Source: an uncultured Flavobacteriaceae bacterium
Lineage (GTDB): Bacteria; Bacteroidota; Bacteroidia; Flavobacteriales; Flavobacteriaceae
Direction: 5' to 3'
NCBI GenBank assembly: GCA_905182575.1
Contig: CAJJCA010000025.1
Location: forward strand, 1-64,000
DNA length: 64,000 nucleotides
Part shown: positions 9,905 to 19,424 of the stretch, one piece after another
Layout: every line of letters starts with the position of its first letter
Numbering within the stretch: position 1 is the stretch's first letter
The notes under the pieces: model-generated
Database searches by the model: none
What the model saw: the letters and a program-made list of their open reading frames with translations, nothing else
What the model was told of the DNA's origin: nothing
Program-made: the position numbers and the translations under genes

Positions 9905-12283
9905 TTGCTTGTGCCGGCTCACTGTTTTTTGTATATTTATTCAATATATATTAAAAAAACATTGAAAAAATTCACTCTTTTATACTATTTCTTGGGTGCT
10001 TTTGTTTTGGCTTTGTTGTTTAAAAACTTCCTTTTTAACCAACCAACTACGAAGCTTAACCGGATTGACAACAATGATCAAGTAGTTTTCGTGGAACCTA
10101 TTCCTGAAATAATAAGTTACAACTTTGATGTTAAACCGATTCTTTCAGACAAATGTTACAAATGTCATGGTCCAGACCCAAAAGCCATTGAAGGCGACTT
10201 TAGATTAGATTTAAGTGATCACTGGTATCGCATTAGTAAAGAGAACGTGGAAAAGCAAATCATTACTCCTGGTGTTGTCTCCAAAAGTGAATTGATCGAT
10301 AGAATTAATTCAGAAAAATCCTCTCACAAGATGCCTCCTCCTGAATCTAATTTGATTTTATCAGATAGGGAAAAGCTAGTTTTAGAACGTTGGATCGAGC
10401 AAGGAGCCAAATGGGAATCCCACTGGGCCTATATCCCACCAATAAAAAGAACCCCACCGAAAACTACTTTTGAAGATTGGTGCAACAGTCCAATTGATTA
10501 TTTTATTGCTGCAAAACTCGAAGAGAAAGAATTAAAGCCCTCTAAAATTGCTGAAAAAGAATTGTTACTCAGACGTTTGTTTTTTGATTTAAGCGGACTT
10601 CCCCCAACCATTGAACAAATGGATGCTTTTTTAGAAGATGAGCGTGAAGATTCTTATGAAAAAGTAGTTGACAATCTATTGAATTCTTCTTCCTATGGGG
10701 AACGCATGGCATCTGTCTGGATGGATGTAGCTAGATATAGTGATAGTCATGGTTATCAAGATGATACGGAGAGAATAATGTGGCCTTGGAGAGATTGGGT
10801 TATTCATGCTTACAATAAAAATTTACCATATGACGAATTTATTACCTGGCAATTGGCTGGAGATATAATTCCTAACGCCACAAAAGAACAAATACTCGCC
10901 ACAGGATTCAACCGAAATCACATGATCACTCAAGAGGGTGGAGTTATACAAGAAGAATACCGGGTGGAGTATGTCGCGGACAGAACAGCTACGGCAGCTA
11001 AAGCTTTTTTGGGACTAACGATGGAATGCGCAAGATGTCATGATCATAAATATGATGAAATAACGCAAAAAGATTTTTTCAATTTATTTAACTTTTTTAA
11101 TAAACTAGATGAAAAGGGTATCATTGGATATACAGAAATCGCGTCTCCAAAAATAAACGTTGATCATCAAGCTTTAAAGGATGATTTGCCATTTTTGAAT
11201 TTACCAGACAGTATAAAAAATGTTGAAGTCATGGTAATGAAAGAGGTAGAAGACATAAGAAAAACCTATCTGCTGAATCGAGGGTCCTATGATGCTCCAA
11301 CTGATATAGAAACGTCGGGGAGCATGCCCGCTGTAGTTTTGGAATTTGATGCTGGGCTTGAAAAAAACAGGTTGGGATTGTCTCAATGGCTCTTTAACAA
11401 AAAGAATCCCCTCACGGCTAGAGTGGCGGTGAATCGCCTGTGGCAACAATTTTTTGGGTCAGGAATCGTAGCGACCTCCTCTGATTTTGGAAATCAAGGA
11501 ACTTTGCCCTCCCATCCAGAACTGTTGGATTGGTTGGCAGTCACTTTTATGGAAGAAGATTGGGATGTAAAACATTTAATTAAAAAGATTGTGATGTCCT
11601 CCACCTACAGACAGTCGAGTAAATCATCTAAAAGCCAGTTAACCTTGGATCCTAAAAATAGTTATCTATCGGTTTTCCCTCGACAAAAATTAACTGCAGA
11701 GATGGTTCGTGATAACGTTCTTGTTAGCAGTGAACTGTTTGTTAACAAAATAGGAGGGCCTAGTGTAAGACCCTATCAACCTGCAGGATTATGGAAAGAA
11801 CTCACGGGGGGAAGTACCTCGAATGCCCTTAAACGTTATGTGGTTTCAAAGGACGGAAATCAACACAGAAGGAGTCTTTATACTTTTTGGAAAAGAACGG
11901 TTCCGCCTCCGGGAATGATTACTTTTGATGCTGCTTCCAGAGACTTGTGTGCTGTCGAAAGACAAAAAACAAGTACACCGCTACAGTCCCTTATTTTGCT
12001 TAATGACCCTCAGGTGTATGAAGCAGCTGATGCGTTGTCAAGTTTGATTCTTTCAGGGGCTTTAAAATCAGACAAAGAAAATATTATAAATATTTATAGG
12101 AGAGTTACCGGAAGAACCCCAGATAACACTGAAGTTGATGAATTGATCGAATTTTATGAATACGTTCAAAAGAATGAAATGGAGCAGTTCAAGACAAAAT
12201 CTAGAGTGGAAGTTAAACAGAGAGCTTATACATCTTTGACCTTGTTGATCTATAATCTTGACGAAACCACACAAAAAAGTTAA
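9905..12283 (+). CDS. Planctomycete-type cytochrome c protein (PSCyt1-PSCyt2/DUF1549-PSD1/DUF1553)
   Basis: Intact 792-residue frame. A hydrophobic N-terminal anchor ([16 protein letters not shown]) is followed by a PSCyt1 c-type heme site (CYKCHGPD) and [16 protein letters not shown]1549 region follows ([34 protein letters not shown]), with a second [10 protein letters not shown] heme-like motif. The DUF1553/PSD1 region has [22 protein letters not shown] and STYRQSSKS. The spacer between the two DUFs is short compared with many planctomycete members. The true start is unclear: only TTG (9905, 9962) or GTG (9911) codons precede the anchor. It is the first of three adjacent genes (DUF1501, then cytochrome/LRR), a set that usually travels together. 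The catalytic role is not established for this family. Confidence 0.88.
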   Translation: MLVPAHCFLYIYSIYIKKTLKKFTLLYYFLGAFVLALLFKNFLFNQPTTKLNRIDNNDQVVFVEPIPEIISYNFDVKPILSDKCYKCHGPDPKAIEGDFRLDLSDHWYRISKENVEKQIITPGVVSKSELIDRINSEKSSHKMPPPESNLILSDREKLVLERWIEQGAKWESHWAYIPPIKRTPPKTTFEDWCNSPIDYFIAAKLEEKELKPSKIAEKELLLRRLFFDLSGLPPTIEQMDAFLEDEREDSYEKVVDNLLNSSSYGERMASVWMDVARYSDSHGYQDDTERIMWPWRDWVIHAYNKNLPYDEFITWQLAGDIIPNATKEQILATGFNRNHMITQEGGVIQEEYRVEYVADRTATAAKAFLGLTMECARCHDHKYDEITQKDFFNLFNFFNKLDEKGIIGYTEIASPKINVDHQALKDDLPFLNLPDSIKNVEVMVMKEVEDIRKTYLLNRGSYDAPTDIETSGSMPAVVLEFDAGLEKNRLGLSQWLFNKKNPLTARVAVNRLWQQFFGSGIVATSSDFGNQGTLPSHPELLDWLAVTFMEEDWDVKHLIKKIVMSSTYRQSSKSSKSQLTLDPKNSYLSVFPRQKLTAEMVRDNVLVSSELFVNKIGGPSVRPYQPAGLWKELTGGSTSNALKRYVVSKDGNQHRRSLYTFWKRTVPPPGMITFDAASRDLCAVERQKTSTPLQSLILLNDPQVYEAADALSSLILSGALKSDKENIINIYRRVTGRTPDNTEVDELIEFYEYVQKNEMEQFKTKSRVEVKQRAYTSLTLLIYNLDETTQKS

Positions 12284-12284
12284 T

Positions 12285-13751
12285 ATGGAGGAGCTGAATA
12301 AACATTTTTTAAACAATAACCGAAGACATTTCCTGAAAAAAGCTGGATTTGGTATTGGAGGTTTGGCTCTAGGATCTATGATGGATCCTTTTGGATTGTC
12401 TTCTTCAAAAGAAATACCAAATCTCAAATTAGGCTCCTTGTCCTTACCCCATTTTGCTCCGAAAGCAAAGCGTGTTATTTATTTATTTCAGAGTGGTGGA
12501 CCATCACAGCTCGATTTATTTGATTATAAACCGTATTTAAACAAATACAGAGGATCTGACCTTCCAGACTCGATAAGGAAGGGGCAAAGACTTACGGGAA
12601 TGACCTCTGATCAAAGCAGCTTTCCAGTGACAGGTAGTCTTTTTAATTTTAAACAACATGGGGAATCACGTGCATGGGTAAGTGATTTAATGCCCAAGGT
12701 CTCTAAAGTTGTCGATGAATTGTGTTTTGTAAAGTCAATGAATACAGAAGCAATTAATCACGACCCCGCAATTACTTTTTTCCAAACAGGTTCCCAACTT
12801 CCAGGAAGACCGAGTATTGGGTCTTGGATGAGTTATGGATTGGGAAGCCTTAACGACAACCTACCCTCTTTTATCGTATTACTTTCTACAGGAAACGGAA
12901 AGCCACAACCACAACCACTTTATTCGCGTTTGTGGGGAAATGGTTTTTTAAGCTCTCTGCATCAAGGGGTGCAGTTTAGGTCCGGAAAAGACCCTGTATT
13001 GTATCTACAAAACCCTGATGGAGTTTCAGATCAAGAGCGCAGAATGATGTTAGATCATCTGGCGCAGTTAAACGAAAAACAAGAAAAAACTTTTGGAGAT
13101 CCCGAAATTAATAGCAGGATTTCTAATTATGAAATGGCCTACAGAATGCAGACCTCCGTTCCTGATGTCATGGACATTAGCGACGAGCCGGATCACATTC
13201 TTAGAATGTATGGAAAGGATTCTTTTACACCGGGGACTTATGCCGCAAATTGTTTGTTGGCGAGGCGACTAATCGAGAAAGACGTTCGGTTCGTTCAACT
13301 GTACCATACGGGTTGGGATCAACATGATAATTTGCCAGTTCAAATCAAACGCCAAGCAGAGGATGTTGATCAAGGGACAGCAGCTTTGATAATGGATTTA
13401 AAACAACGCGGGCTCTTGGAAGACACTTTGGTTATTTGGGGTGGTGAATTTGGCCGCACAAATTATTGTCAGGGTAAATTAACCGATACGGATTATGGTC
13501 GAGATCATCATCCACGGTCTTTTACCATTTTCATGGCAGGTGGTGGAGTAAAACCCGGATTTACCTATGGAGAAACAGATGATTTTGGATACAATATTGT
13601 TAAAGATCCAATGCATGTTCATGATCTGCAAGCGACCTTATTGCATCAATTTGGCGTAGACCATGAAAAAATGATTTATAAGACACAGGGTAGAAGATTT
13701 AGGCTCACTGACGTTGCGGGTGAAGTGAAGAAAGATATTTTACTCGGTTAA
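12285..13751 (+). CDS. DUF1501 (alkaline-phosphatase/sulfatase-fold) protein with Tat-type signal
   Basis: The ATG at 12285 follows the upstream stop by one base, and the protein has 488 residues. The N-terminus carries a twin-arginine signal (NNRRHFLKKAGFGIGG). DUF1501 motifs include VIYLFQSGGPSQLDLFDYKP, NHDPAITFFQTG, PSIGSWMSYGLGS, LYHTGWDQHDN, VIWGGEFGRTNY and DHHPRSFTIFMAGGG. The histidine and aspartate clusters resemble the metal site of the sulfatase/phosphatase superfamily, to which DUF1501 is related. Tat export implies that it folds before crossing into the periplasm. It almost always sits next to PSD1 proteins, as here, so the two probably act in one periplasmic process. The substrate is unknown. 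Confidence 0.92.
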   Translation: MEELNKHFLNNNRRHFLKKAGFGIGGLALGSMMDPFGLSSSKEIPNLKLGSLSLPHFAPKAKRVIYLFQSGGPSQLDLFDYKPYLNKYRGSDLPDSIRKGQRLTGMTSDQSSFPVTGSLFNFKQHGESRAWVSDLMPKVSKVVDELCFVKSMNTEAINHDPAITFFQTGSQLPGRPSIGSWMSYGLGSLNDNLPSFIVLLSTGNGKPQPQPLYSRLWGNGFLSSLHQGVQFRSGKDPVLYLQNPDGVSDQERRMMLDHLAQLNEKQEKTFGDPEINSRISNYEMAYRMQTSVPDVMDISDEPDHILRMYGKDSFTPGTYAANCLLARRLIEKDVRFVQLYHTGWDQHDNLPVQIKRQAEDVDQGTAALIMDLKQRGLLEDTLVIWGGEFGRTNYCQGKLTDTDYGRDHHPRSFTIFMAGGGVKPGFTYGETDDFGYNIVKDPMHVHDLQATLLHQFGVDHEKMIYKTQGRRFRLTDVAGEVKKDILLG

Positions 13752-13755
13752 TCAA

Positions 13756-15862
13756 ATGGAATTTATTCTTGAAATATTTAAATATTTAGGAAAGCTACAC
13801 CCCGTGGTTTTACACTTGCCTATTGGCGCTTTGATCATGACTTTCGTATTATTATTGATCGCAAAGTTTCAGAAGATTGATTTATATAGGAGCCATTAGA
13901 ATTGGTGTCGATTTTTCCTTTATAGGGGCATTAATTGCTGCCTTATTGGGCTACTTCCTTTCTTTAGATGACGATTATGATTTTAATAATTTAAGTTTTC
14001 ATTTTTGGTCGGGGATTATCACTTTAATTTTGAGTTTTGCGTTGAGTGTTTTGCACCGAGCAAAAGGAAAAGAAAATATTTTCTTTGCTTGTTTTGTTTT
14101 AACATTGATTTCGTTAACCATAACAGGTCATAAAGGGGGTGTCATTACTCATGGTGAAGACTATCTTTCACCCGAGGCACTTTATAAAGTTAGCCCGCCT
14201 ACGATTCCTAAAGACAGTATTTTGTTATATGAAGCAGCGGTAAATATAATATTAGATGACAAATGTGTCAGTTGTCACAATGCGTCTAAAAGTAAAAGTG
14301 GGTTGAGGTTTGATCGTTATGACCTAATGATGAAAGGAGGGGAGCGGGGCAGCTTGTTTGACCCAGATAATCATAAGGAAGGTAGTTTGGTGAAATTTAT
14401 CTCTTTGCCACTTGAAGATGAGCTTCACATGCCTCCTAAAAATAAAACCCAACTCAATGAAAGAGAATTATGGCTGTTAAATTATTGGGTTAGTTCTGGA
14501 GAATATCTTAAAAGCACTCCAGTTGCATTGTCTTCTAATGACACTTTAAAAAACAATGTTTTAGCTTTATTTAGGTTTAGAAAAGAAGGTAGCGCCTGCA
14601 GATCGAGAAGCACTCGGTAGTTTGGCCTCGTTGGGCTTTAGAATAAATCCGAATACATTCCATGACAATTTGCTTAAGCTAAAGTTTTTGAAAAAAAACC
14701 TTGAAGGCAAGCACATGAAACACCTTCGGAAAATAAAAAACCAAATCGTTGAATTAGATTTAAGTAACTCTAATTTTGATGATTTAATGTCAGAGTTAAT
14801 CTCTGATTTACCCAGTCTAAAAATCCTGAGATTGGATCAAACCAATATTACAGACAAAACCCTAGGGCTATTAAACAATTCAAACCTTGAAGTACTCAAC
14901 CTTTGCAATACTAAGGTGTCCTATAAGGGTTTGAATAATCTTGCGAAAATTGATGGAGCTCCTAAAACAATTTATGCATGGAACACGGCGGTGAGTAATG
15001 AAGATCAAGTTCGCTTGATGGCATTAAATTCTTCAACCATAAATTTTGGGAGTTCTGAAATGTTTTCAGAAATGTTGCGCCTAAGTACTCCTGACATTTC
15101 ATTTACAAATAATATATTTAATGATTCGATTGTCATTTCCTTTGCTGATTCCCAGTTAAAAAACATCGACACCCACTATACGCTTGATGAAAGCGAGCCT
15201 AATGAAGAGTCGCCTGTTTATGCACAACCCATCACGCTTAACTCCTCCGCTCGATTAAGAGCAAAGTCAATAAAAAAGGAATGGCATGACAGTGAAATGT
15301 CTGAAATTATGTTCATTAAAAATAATAATTATGAAACTGAATTTGCTCTAAAATCCGATTTGGATAACGACTATAAAATTAGCCACAGCATGCGTTTATC
15401 TTTTAAGGGTAATGATTCGATTTTATTTGACAAACAAAAAGGAGATCGAATATCAAAAGGGGTCAGTTCAGAAGAAGCATTGACATGGCTGGGAGTTCGA
15501 GAAGATGACTTTATTGTAGAAGTAAAACTTAAAGAAAACGATAAGATCAATTTTGTTACGATTAGCGCATTGGAAAATGTTGATATGGACACGATGTTTC
15601 CACAAAAAATCGAAGTTTATGGTAAAAATTTCAATGGAGATTTTGATTTTTTAAACTCAATTGAAATTTCTATTACAAAGATATTGATGATGGAAACGTT
15701 ACTGATTTTAGAGATTTCACTATTCCTTTAAATTTAAATAATTATGAAGAAGTAAAACTTGTTGGAAAAAATTACATGGAATTTCCGGACTTACCCGTCT
15801 TCCATACAAAAAGAAAAAAAGATAAAGTTTGGATTTTTATTGACGAAATTATCTTTTGGTAA
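13756..15862 (+). CDS. Membrane protein with c-type heme site, leucine-rich repeats and chitobiase-C-like domain; three frameshifts
   Basis: The start is ATG at 13756, 4 bp after the DUF1501 stop. The first frame gives a membrane segment (HPVVLHLPIGALIMTFVLLL), typical of DUF2231-like anchors. After a break near 13880, more helices follow, then a cytochrome site (CVSCHNASKSKSGL) with HMPPKNKTQL. After a break near 14577 come leucine-rich repeats (IVELDLSNSNFDDL, LKILRLDQTNITD, LEVLNLCNTKVS), a chitobiase/hexosaminidase C-terminal-like region (YTLDESEPNEES, RLRAKSIKKEW) and a final beta domain that crosses another break near 15685. The repaired length is about 700 residues. It is the third member of the PSD1/DUF1501 set. 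The heme suggests periplasmic electron transfer and the LRR and beta domains suggest binding; both are inference. Confidence 0.8.
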
Positions 15863-16163
15863 TCAATCTTTGAACCTATTGAGATATCAAAGCAAGTATA
15901 GCCACCAAAGCTCTTTAAAATAATGTTTATATTTAAATTCCATAAAAAGCATTAGAATTTTCAGAAAACAATTAATCATATTGATATTTGATCATCTTAC
16001 ATCATTTAAAATTCTAATTGTTAAATTGATAATTCCAAGTATCTAGCGCGACTAGTACGGTATATCTATAATTAACATTATGTAAAATAGAATATTAAAT
16101 GATATAACACCTCCCGCCAATTAAACGTATGATAAAAAAGATTAATTTTGAAAAAACATAAAC
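15863..16163. other. Intergenic region before the DUF2911 gene
   Basis: About 300 bp of very AT-rich sequence. It holds the candidate -7 box at 16143-16150. I see no RNA gene, clear hairpin or repeat. The end of the cytochrome/LRR gene lacks an obvious intrinsic terminator. Confidence 0.5.
16143..16150 (+). promoter_or_regulatory. Candidate -7 box TAATTTTG for the DUF2911 gene
   Basis: Exact TAnnTTTG match, 13 nt before the ATG at 16164. No -33 TTG stands out. Confidence 0.45.
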
Positions 16164-16709
16164 ATGAAAATATTAAAATACATAATAATTGCAGTCGTAG
16201 CCATTGTCATAATACTTGGCGCAATGTTCGTTTATGGAGTTTATATCAACCCAAAGAGTCCTAAAGAAGTTGTCCAATTTGAAAATGCAGACACCGAGAT
16301 CGAAATCACTTACTACCGTCCTTACAAAAAAGACCGCCTAATTTTTGGAACTGAAGCTCAAGGAGCGTTACTCCACTATGGAAAATACTGGAGATTGGGT
16401 GCCAACTTCTCCACTACTTTTGAAGTAAACCGATCCATTCTATTCTCGAACCAACCCCTTCAGACAGGAAAATACAGAATGTATGCGGTGCCTTATGAAG
16501 ATCGCTGGGAAGTTACACTTAACAGTGAAGCAGGTTCTTTTGGCGCAACTACACCAGACTATTCAAAAGACTTATTCAGTGTAAAAGCTTACATCACCCC
16601 TTTGGATGCCGTTGTTGAACAACTGACCATTGAGGTTGTTGAAGATGAAAATGGGATTAATTTAAGAATGAAGTGGGATAAAACCCTAATCAACATCCCC
16701 ATCAAATAG
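16164..16709 (+). CDS. DUF2911 family membrane-anchored protein
   Basis: Intact 181-residue protein. One N-terminal membrane segment (YIIIAVVAIVIILGAMFVYGV) is followed by a DUF2911 domain with ITYYRPYKKDRLIFG, YGKYWRLGANFSTTFEVN and TGKYRMYAVPYEDRWEVTLN. DUF2911 proteins of Bacteroidetes are small periplasmic beta proteins of unknown function. The stop codon at 16709 is followed at once by the start of the amidohydrolase gene, so the two are cotranscribed and probably act together on the outer face of the inner membrane. Confidence 0.9.
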   Translation: MKILKYIIIAVVAIVIILGAMFVYGVYINPKSPKEVVQFENADTEIEITYYRPYKKDRLIFGTEAQGALLHYGKYWRLGANFSTTFEVNRSILFSNQPLQTGKYRMYAVPYEDRWEVTLNSEAGSFGATTPDYSKDLFSVKAYITPLDAVVEQLTIEVVEDENGINLRMKWDKTLINIPIK

Positions 16710-17843
16710 ATGAAATTATTCTCCTGGTTTACGTTTAAGAATTTATTTAAAGTACTTGTTTTCCTCCTAATAATTAGCGGAAGTGTCTTTTATGCCATCG
16801 GCCTAATTCAGGAGAAAAACAATCTCATGGACATTGAGGAATATGCTCCCAAGTCTACACTTGTTGTCCCTGAAAATATCATAAAACGATCCAAGTATCC
16901 TTTTATTGATGTTCATAACCACCAGTTTGACATGCCACTCAAAGATTTGAGTAAATTGACCGCCGAAATGGACAGTCTCAACATGGCATTCATGATCAAC
17001 TTGAGCGGATTTAGAGGTTTATATTTAAAAAAGACTCTCGAGAACGTTCAAGAAAATGCTCCTAGTCGTTTCGGGATTTTTGTAAACCTTGATTTTGAGG
17101 CCATTGATGAACCAGATTTTAAAAAAGCAACTCTATCCCTTCTGGAGGAAGCCGTTCAAAACGGAGTCATGGGACTTAAAGTATACAAATCACTTGGACT
17201 AACCAGTCGCGATGCCAACGGCAATCGTATCCCCGTGAACGATCCTCGTTTGGATCCCATTTGGAACAAATGCGGTGAATTGGGGATTCCTGTACTCATC
17301 CACAGCGGCGAACCCGCTTCTTTTTGGAAGGACAAAGACAAACACAATGAGCGTTGGTTAGAATTAAGACAAAAACCAAGGCGCTATCGCGACCCTGAGT
17401 TAAATCCCTCTTTTGAAGAAGTGATGGCTGAGCAACACGATATTTTCAAAAAACATCCAAATACGACCTTTATTAATGCCCATTTGGGTTGGATGGGTAA
17501 TGATTTAGATCGATTGGGCAATCACCTTGACACCTATCCTAACGTGGTTACTGAGATTGGTGCTGTATTGGCAGAACTGGGCCGCCAACCCAAAAGAGCC
17601 AAACAATTTTTTGCGTCCTATCAAGACCGCATACTTTTCGGGAAAGATGCTTACAAAGTCAGTGAATATTACACTTATTTCAGGGTACTTGAAACCGACG
17701 ACGAATATTTCGATTATTACCGAAAGCGGCATGCTCACTGGAAAATGTATGGCCTTGCCCTACCCGACTCCATTTTGAAAAAATTGTATTATAAAAATGC
17801 TTTGAAATTATTTCCCACAATAGAATCCTCTTTATTCGAATAA
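16710..17843 (+). CDS. Membrane-anchored metal-dependent amidohydrolase (Amidohydro_2 type)
   Basis: Intact 377-residue protein. An N-terminal membrane segment (VLVFLLIISGSVFYAIGLI) is followed by a TIM-barrel hydrolase: FIDVHNHQFD (metal-binding HxH), MGLKVYKSLG (lysine of strand 4), VLIHSGEP (histidine), INAHLGWMG (histidine) and ILFGKDAY (aspartate). These are the metal ligands of the amidohydrolase superfamily, in the arrangement of the PF04909 (2-pyrone-4,6-dicarboxylate lactonase/decarboxylase) branch. The anchor should place the barrel in the periplasm. Paired with DUF2911 with no gap. The substrate is not predictable. Confidence 0.88.
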   Translation: MKLFSWFTFKNLFKVLVFLLIISGSVFYAIGLIQEKNNLMDIEEYAPKSTLVVPENIIKRSKYPFIDVHNHQFDMPLKDLSKLTAEMDSLNMAFMINLSGFRGLYLKKTLENVQENAPSRFGIFVNLDFEAIDEPDFKKATLSLLEEAVQNGVMGLKVYKSLGLTSRDANGNRIPVNDPRLDPIWNKCGELGIPVLIHSGEPASFWKDKDKHNERWLELRQKPRRYRDPELNPSFEEVMAEQHDIFKKHPNTTFINAHLGWMGNDLDRLGNHLDTYPNVVTEIGAVLAELGRQPKRAKQFFASYQDRILFGKDAYKVSEYYTYFRVLETDDEYFDYYRKRHAHWKMYGLALPDSILKKLYYKNALKLFPTIESSLFE

Positions 17844-17852
17844 GTTTTATTC

Positions 17853-18116
17853 TTATCTATTCTTTAACTTATTGACATGTACTTTGTAGATTGGGCAAGA
17901 ATTAACATTGCGATCTGGAACACTTTTGTCAACCATTTGGATGTAGGTCGTTACGTCGGCACCTTTCCGTAGACATTTCCAATAAATGTACCTCAGAACA
18001 ACATTTCTTCTTATTACTGGAAAAGACCAACCCATTATAAAAACAAAAATAGTAGCAATTAATTCAAAATAGACTTCTCCCCTATTGTTGTTCATGAAAC
18101 CCGATAAATCATTCAT
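17853..18116 (-). CDS. Small hypothetical protein with one membrane segment
   Basis: An 87-residue open frame, not recognised. Near the N-terminus it has one hydrophobic stretch (VYFELIATIFVFIMGWSF), then a basic, arginine-rich part (VIRRNVVLRYIYWKCLRKG). It faces the amidohydrolase gene tail to tail with a 9-bp gap. Reading starts at the ATG ending at 18116; no TAnnTTTG box was found in front. It could be a real small membrane protein or a chance frame. The long hydrophobic segment and the close convergent packing favour a real gene. Confidence 0.5.
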   Translation of the reverse strand: MNDLSGFMNNNRGEVYFELIATIFVFIMGWSFPVIRRNVVLRYIYWKCLRKGADVTTYIQMVDKSVPDRNVNSCPIYKVHVNKLKNR

Positions 18117-18212
18117 AATTATTAACTTTTGAATAAATTTATAACATAAATAAGATTCAATAATTTATTATTAATTTACAATAGGATTATTCACTAGTGA
18201 TTAACCATTACT

Positions 18213-18247
18213 AAAACCCAACTTTATTCAATAAAGAATGGGGTTTT
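18213..18247. terminator. Hairpin resembling an intrinsic terminator, not attached to a known gene
   Basis: Two nested inverted repeats: an outer AAAACCC/GGGTTTT and an inner CTTTATT/AATAAAG, with T/A runs at both sides. It lies in the gap between divergently read genes (hypothetical at 18116 and SUI1 at 18372), where no terminator is needed. It may end a short unannotated transcript or belong to a leader. Confidence 0.5.
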
Positions 18248-18371
18248 AAAAAACTATTTGAATTTTTAAAAAATATGTTTTAATCCATATTCTAGATTAG
18301 TTTTTATTTAATTTAGTGTAAGAATTTATAACATCAAATTAAAGTCTATAAATACTACCGAAGCTCCTATC

Positions 18372-18716
18372 ATGGCAGATAAAAAACTTAATAGTTTAGA
18401 AGCATTAGCAAAGATTCAGTTTGACAACCTTGCACCCGATCCCGACCCCCTACCCGATGCTCCCAAAGAATTCATAAAACAACATCTTGAAGCTCATTTT
18501 AGCAACAAAGGAAGAGGTGGGAAAACAGTGACAATAATTAAAGGTTTTGAGGGTGATGTTACCGAACTTAAACAGTTATCAAAAATACTAAAACAAGCCC
18601 TTGGTGTGGGCGGAACAACCAAGGGCAATGAGATAATCATTCAAGGCAACTATCGAGATGCCTTAATTAAGCTCTTAACTTCGATGGGACACCAAGTAAA
18701 ACGAGTTGGGGGTTAA
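18372..18716 (+). CDS. SUI1/YciH family translation initiation factor
   Basis: Intact 114-residue protein. The SUI1 core is in the second half: RGGKTVTIIKGFEGDVTEL, LKQLSKILKQALGVGGTTKGNEIIIQGNYRDALIKLL and the GHQVKRVGG end. Bacterial SUI1 homologues (YciH) bind the 30S subunit and affect start-site choice in the way eIF1 does. The gene is convergent with ung; the stops overlap by a few bases. Confidence 0.93.
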   Translation: MADKKLNSLEALAKIQFDNLAPDPDPLPDAPKEFIKQHLEAHFSNKGRGGKTVTIIKGFEGDVTELKQLSKILKQALGVGGTTKGNEIIIQGNYRDALIKLLTSMGHQVKRVGG

Positions 18717-19384
18717 AGATTCCAATCAACAGGAGTGCTTCCTTGCTCGATCAAATACGCATTACATTTACTAAAGTGTTTGTTTCCAAACCAATAGCCA
18801 CGGTTGGCACTTAAAGGAGACGGATGTCCCGAAGTAAGTACCAAATGTTTTTTGTCATCGATTAGCTTTTTTTTCTTTTGAGCAAAACCGCCCCAAAGAA
18901 GGAAAACCAAGTTTTCCTGTGTTTCTGATAATTGTTTAATAACACAATCTGTAAAAACCTCCCAACCTTTCCCTTGATGGCTCCCAGCTTGATGCGCCCG
19001 AACGGTTAAGGTGGCGTTAAGTAACAAGACGCCTTGTTTAGCCCAGTTGCTTAGATCTCCGCTTTTAGCAATAGAAGTTCCTAAATCACTTTGAAGTTCT
19101 TTTAAAATATTTTTTAATGAGGGAGGAACAACTACCCCGTCCGGTACTGAAAAACACAGTCCATGTGCCTGTCCTTCGCCATGATAAGGATCTTGCCCAA
19201 GAATTACCACTTTCACTTGTTCTGGAGCATTATGGTTAAAGGCTGAAAAAATTTCTTTTTCAGGGGGGTAACACCGTTCGGAGAGGTACTGATTACTGAC
19301 AAAATCTGCCAAATGTTTGAAATAAGGCAATTCAAATTGACTTCTCAGTATTTTTTCCCAATCCGGGTGCATTTTAAGCTGCAT
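18713..19384 (-). CDS. ung: Uracil-DNA glycosylase, family 1
   Basis: Intact. Starts at 19384 (MQLKMHPDW) or 19372 (MHPDW) are more likely than the ATG at 19426, which would overlap the divergent mutS2 start. Family 1 UDG motifs: VVILGQDPYHGEGQAHGL with the catalytic aspartate, FSVPDGVVVPPSL, GVLLLNATLTVR, VFLLWGGFAQKK and the catalytic-histidine loop SGHPSPLSANRGYWFGNKHF. It removes uracil from DNA to start base excision repair. The length of about 220 residues is usual. It shares its upstream region with mutS2. Confidence 0.96.
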   Translation of the reverse strand: MQLKMHPDWEKILRSQFELPYFKHLADFVSNQYLSERCYPPEKEIFSAFNHNAPEQVKVVILGQDPYHGEGQAHGLCFSVPDGVVVPPSLKNILKELQSDLGTSIAKSGDLSNWAKQGVLLLNATLTVRAHQAGSHQGKGWEVFTDCVIKQLSETQENLVFLLWGGFAQKKKKLIDDKKHLVLTSGHPSPLSANRGYWFGNKHFSKCNAYLIEQGSTPVDWNL

Positions 19385-19392
19385 GAATTTAC

Positions 19393-19400
19393 TACTTTTG
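19393..19400 (+). promoter_or_regulatory. Candidate -7 box TACTTTTG for mutS2
   Basis: Exact TAnnTTTG match 24 nt before the mutS2 ATG at 19425, inside the short gap shared with the divergent ung gene. The -33 element is not evident. Confidence 0.4.
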
Positions 19401-19424
19401 TAAGCTAAAGTTAAGAAAAAACAC

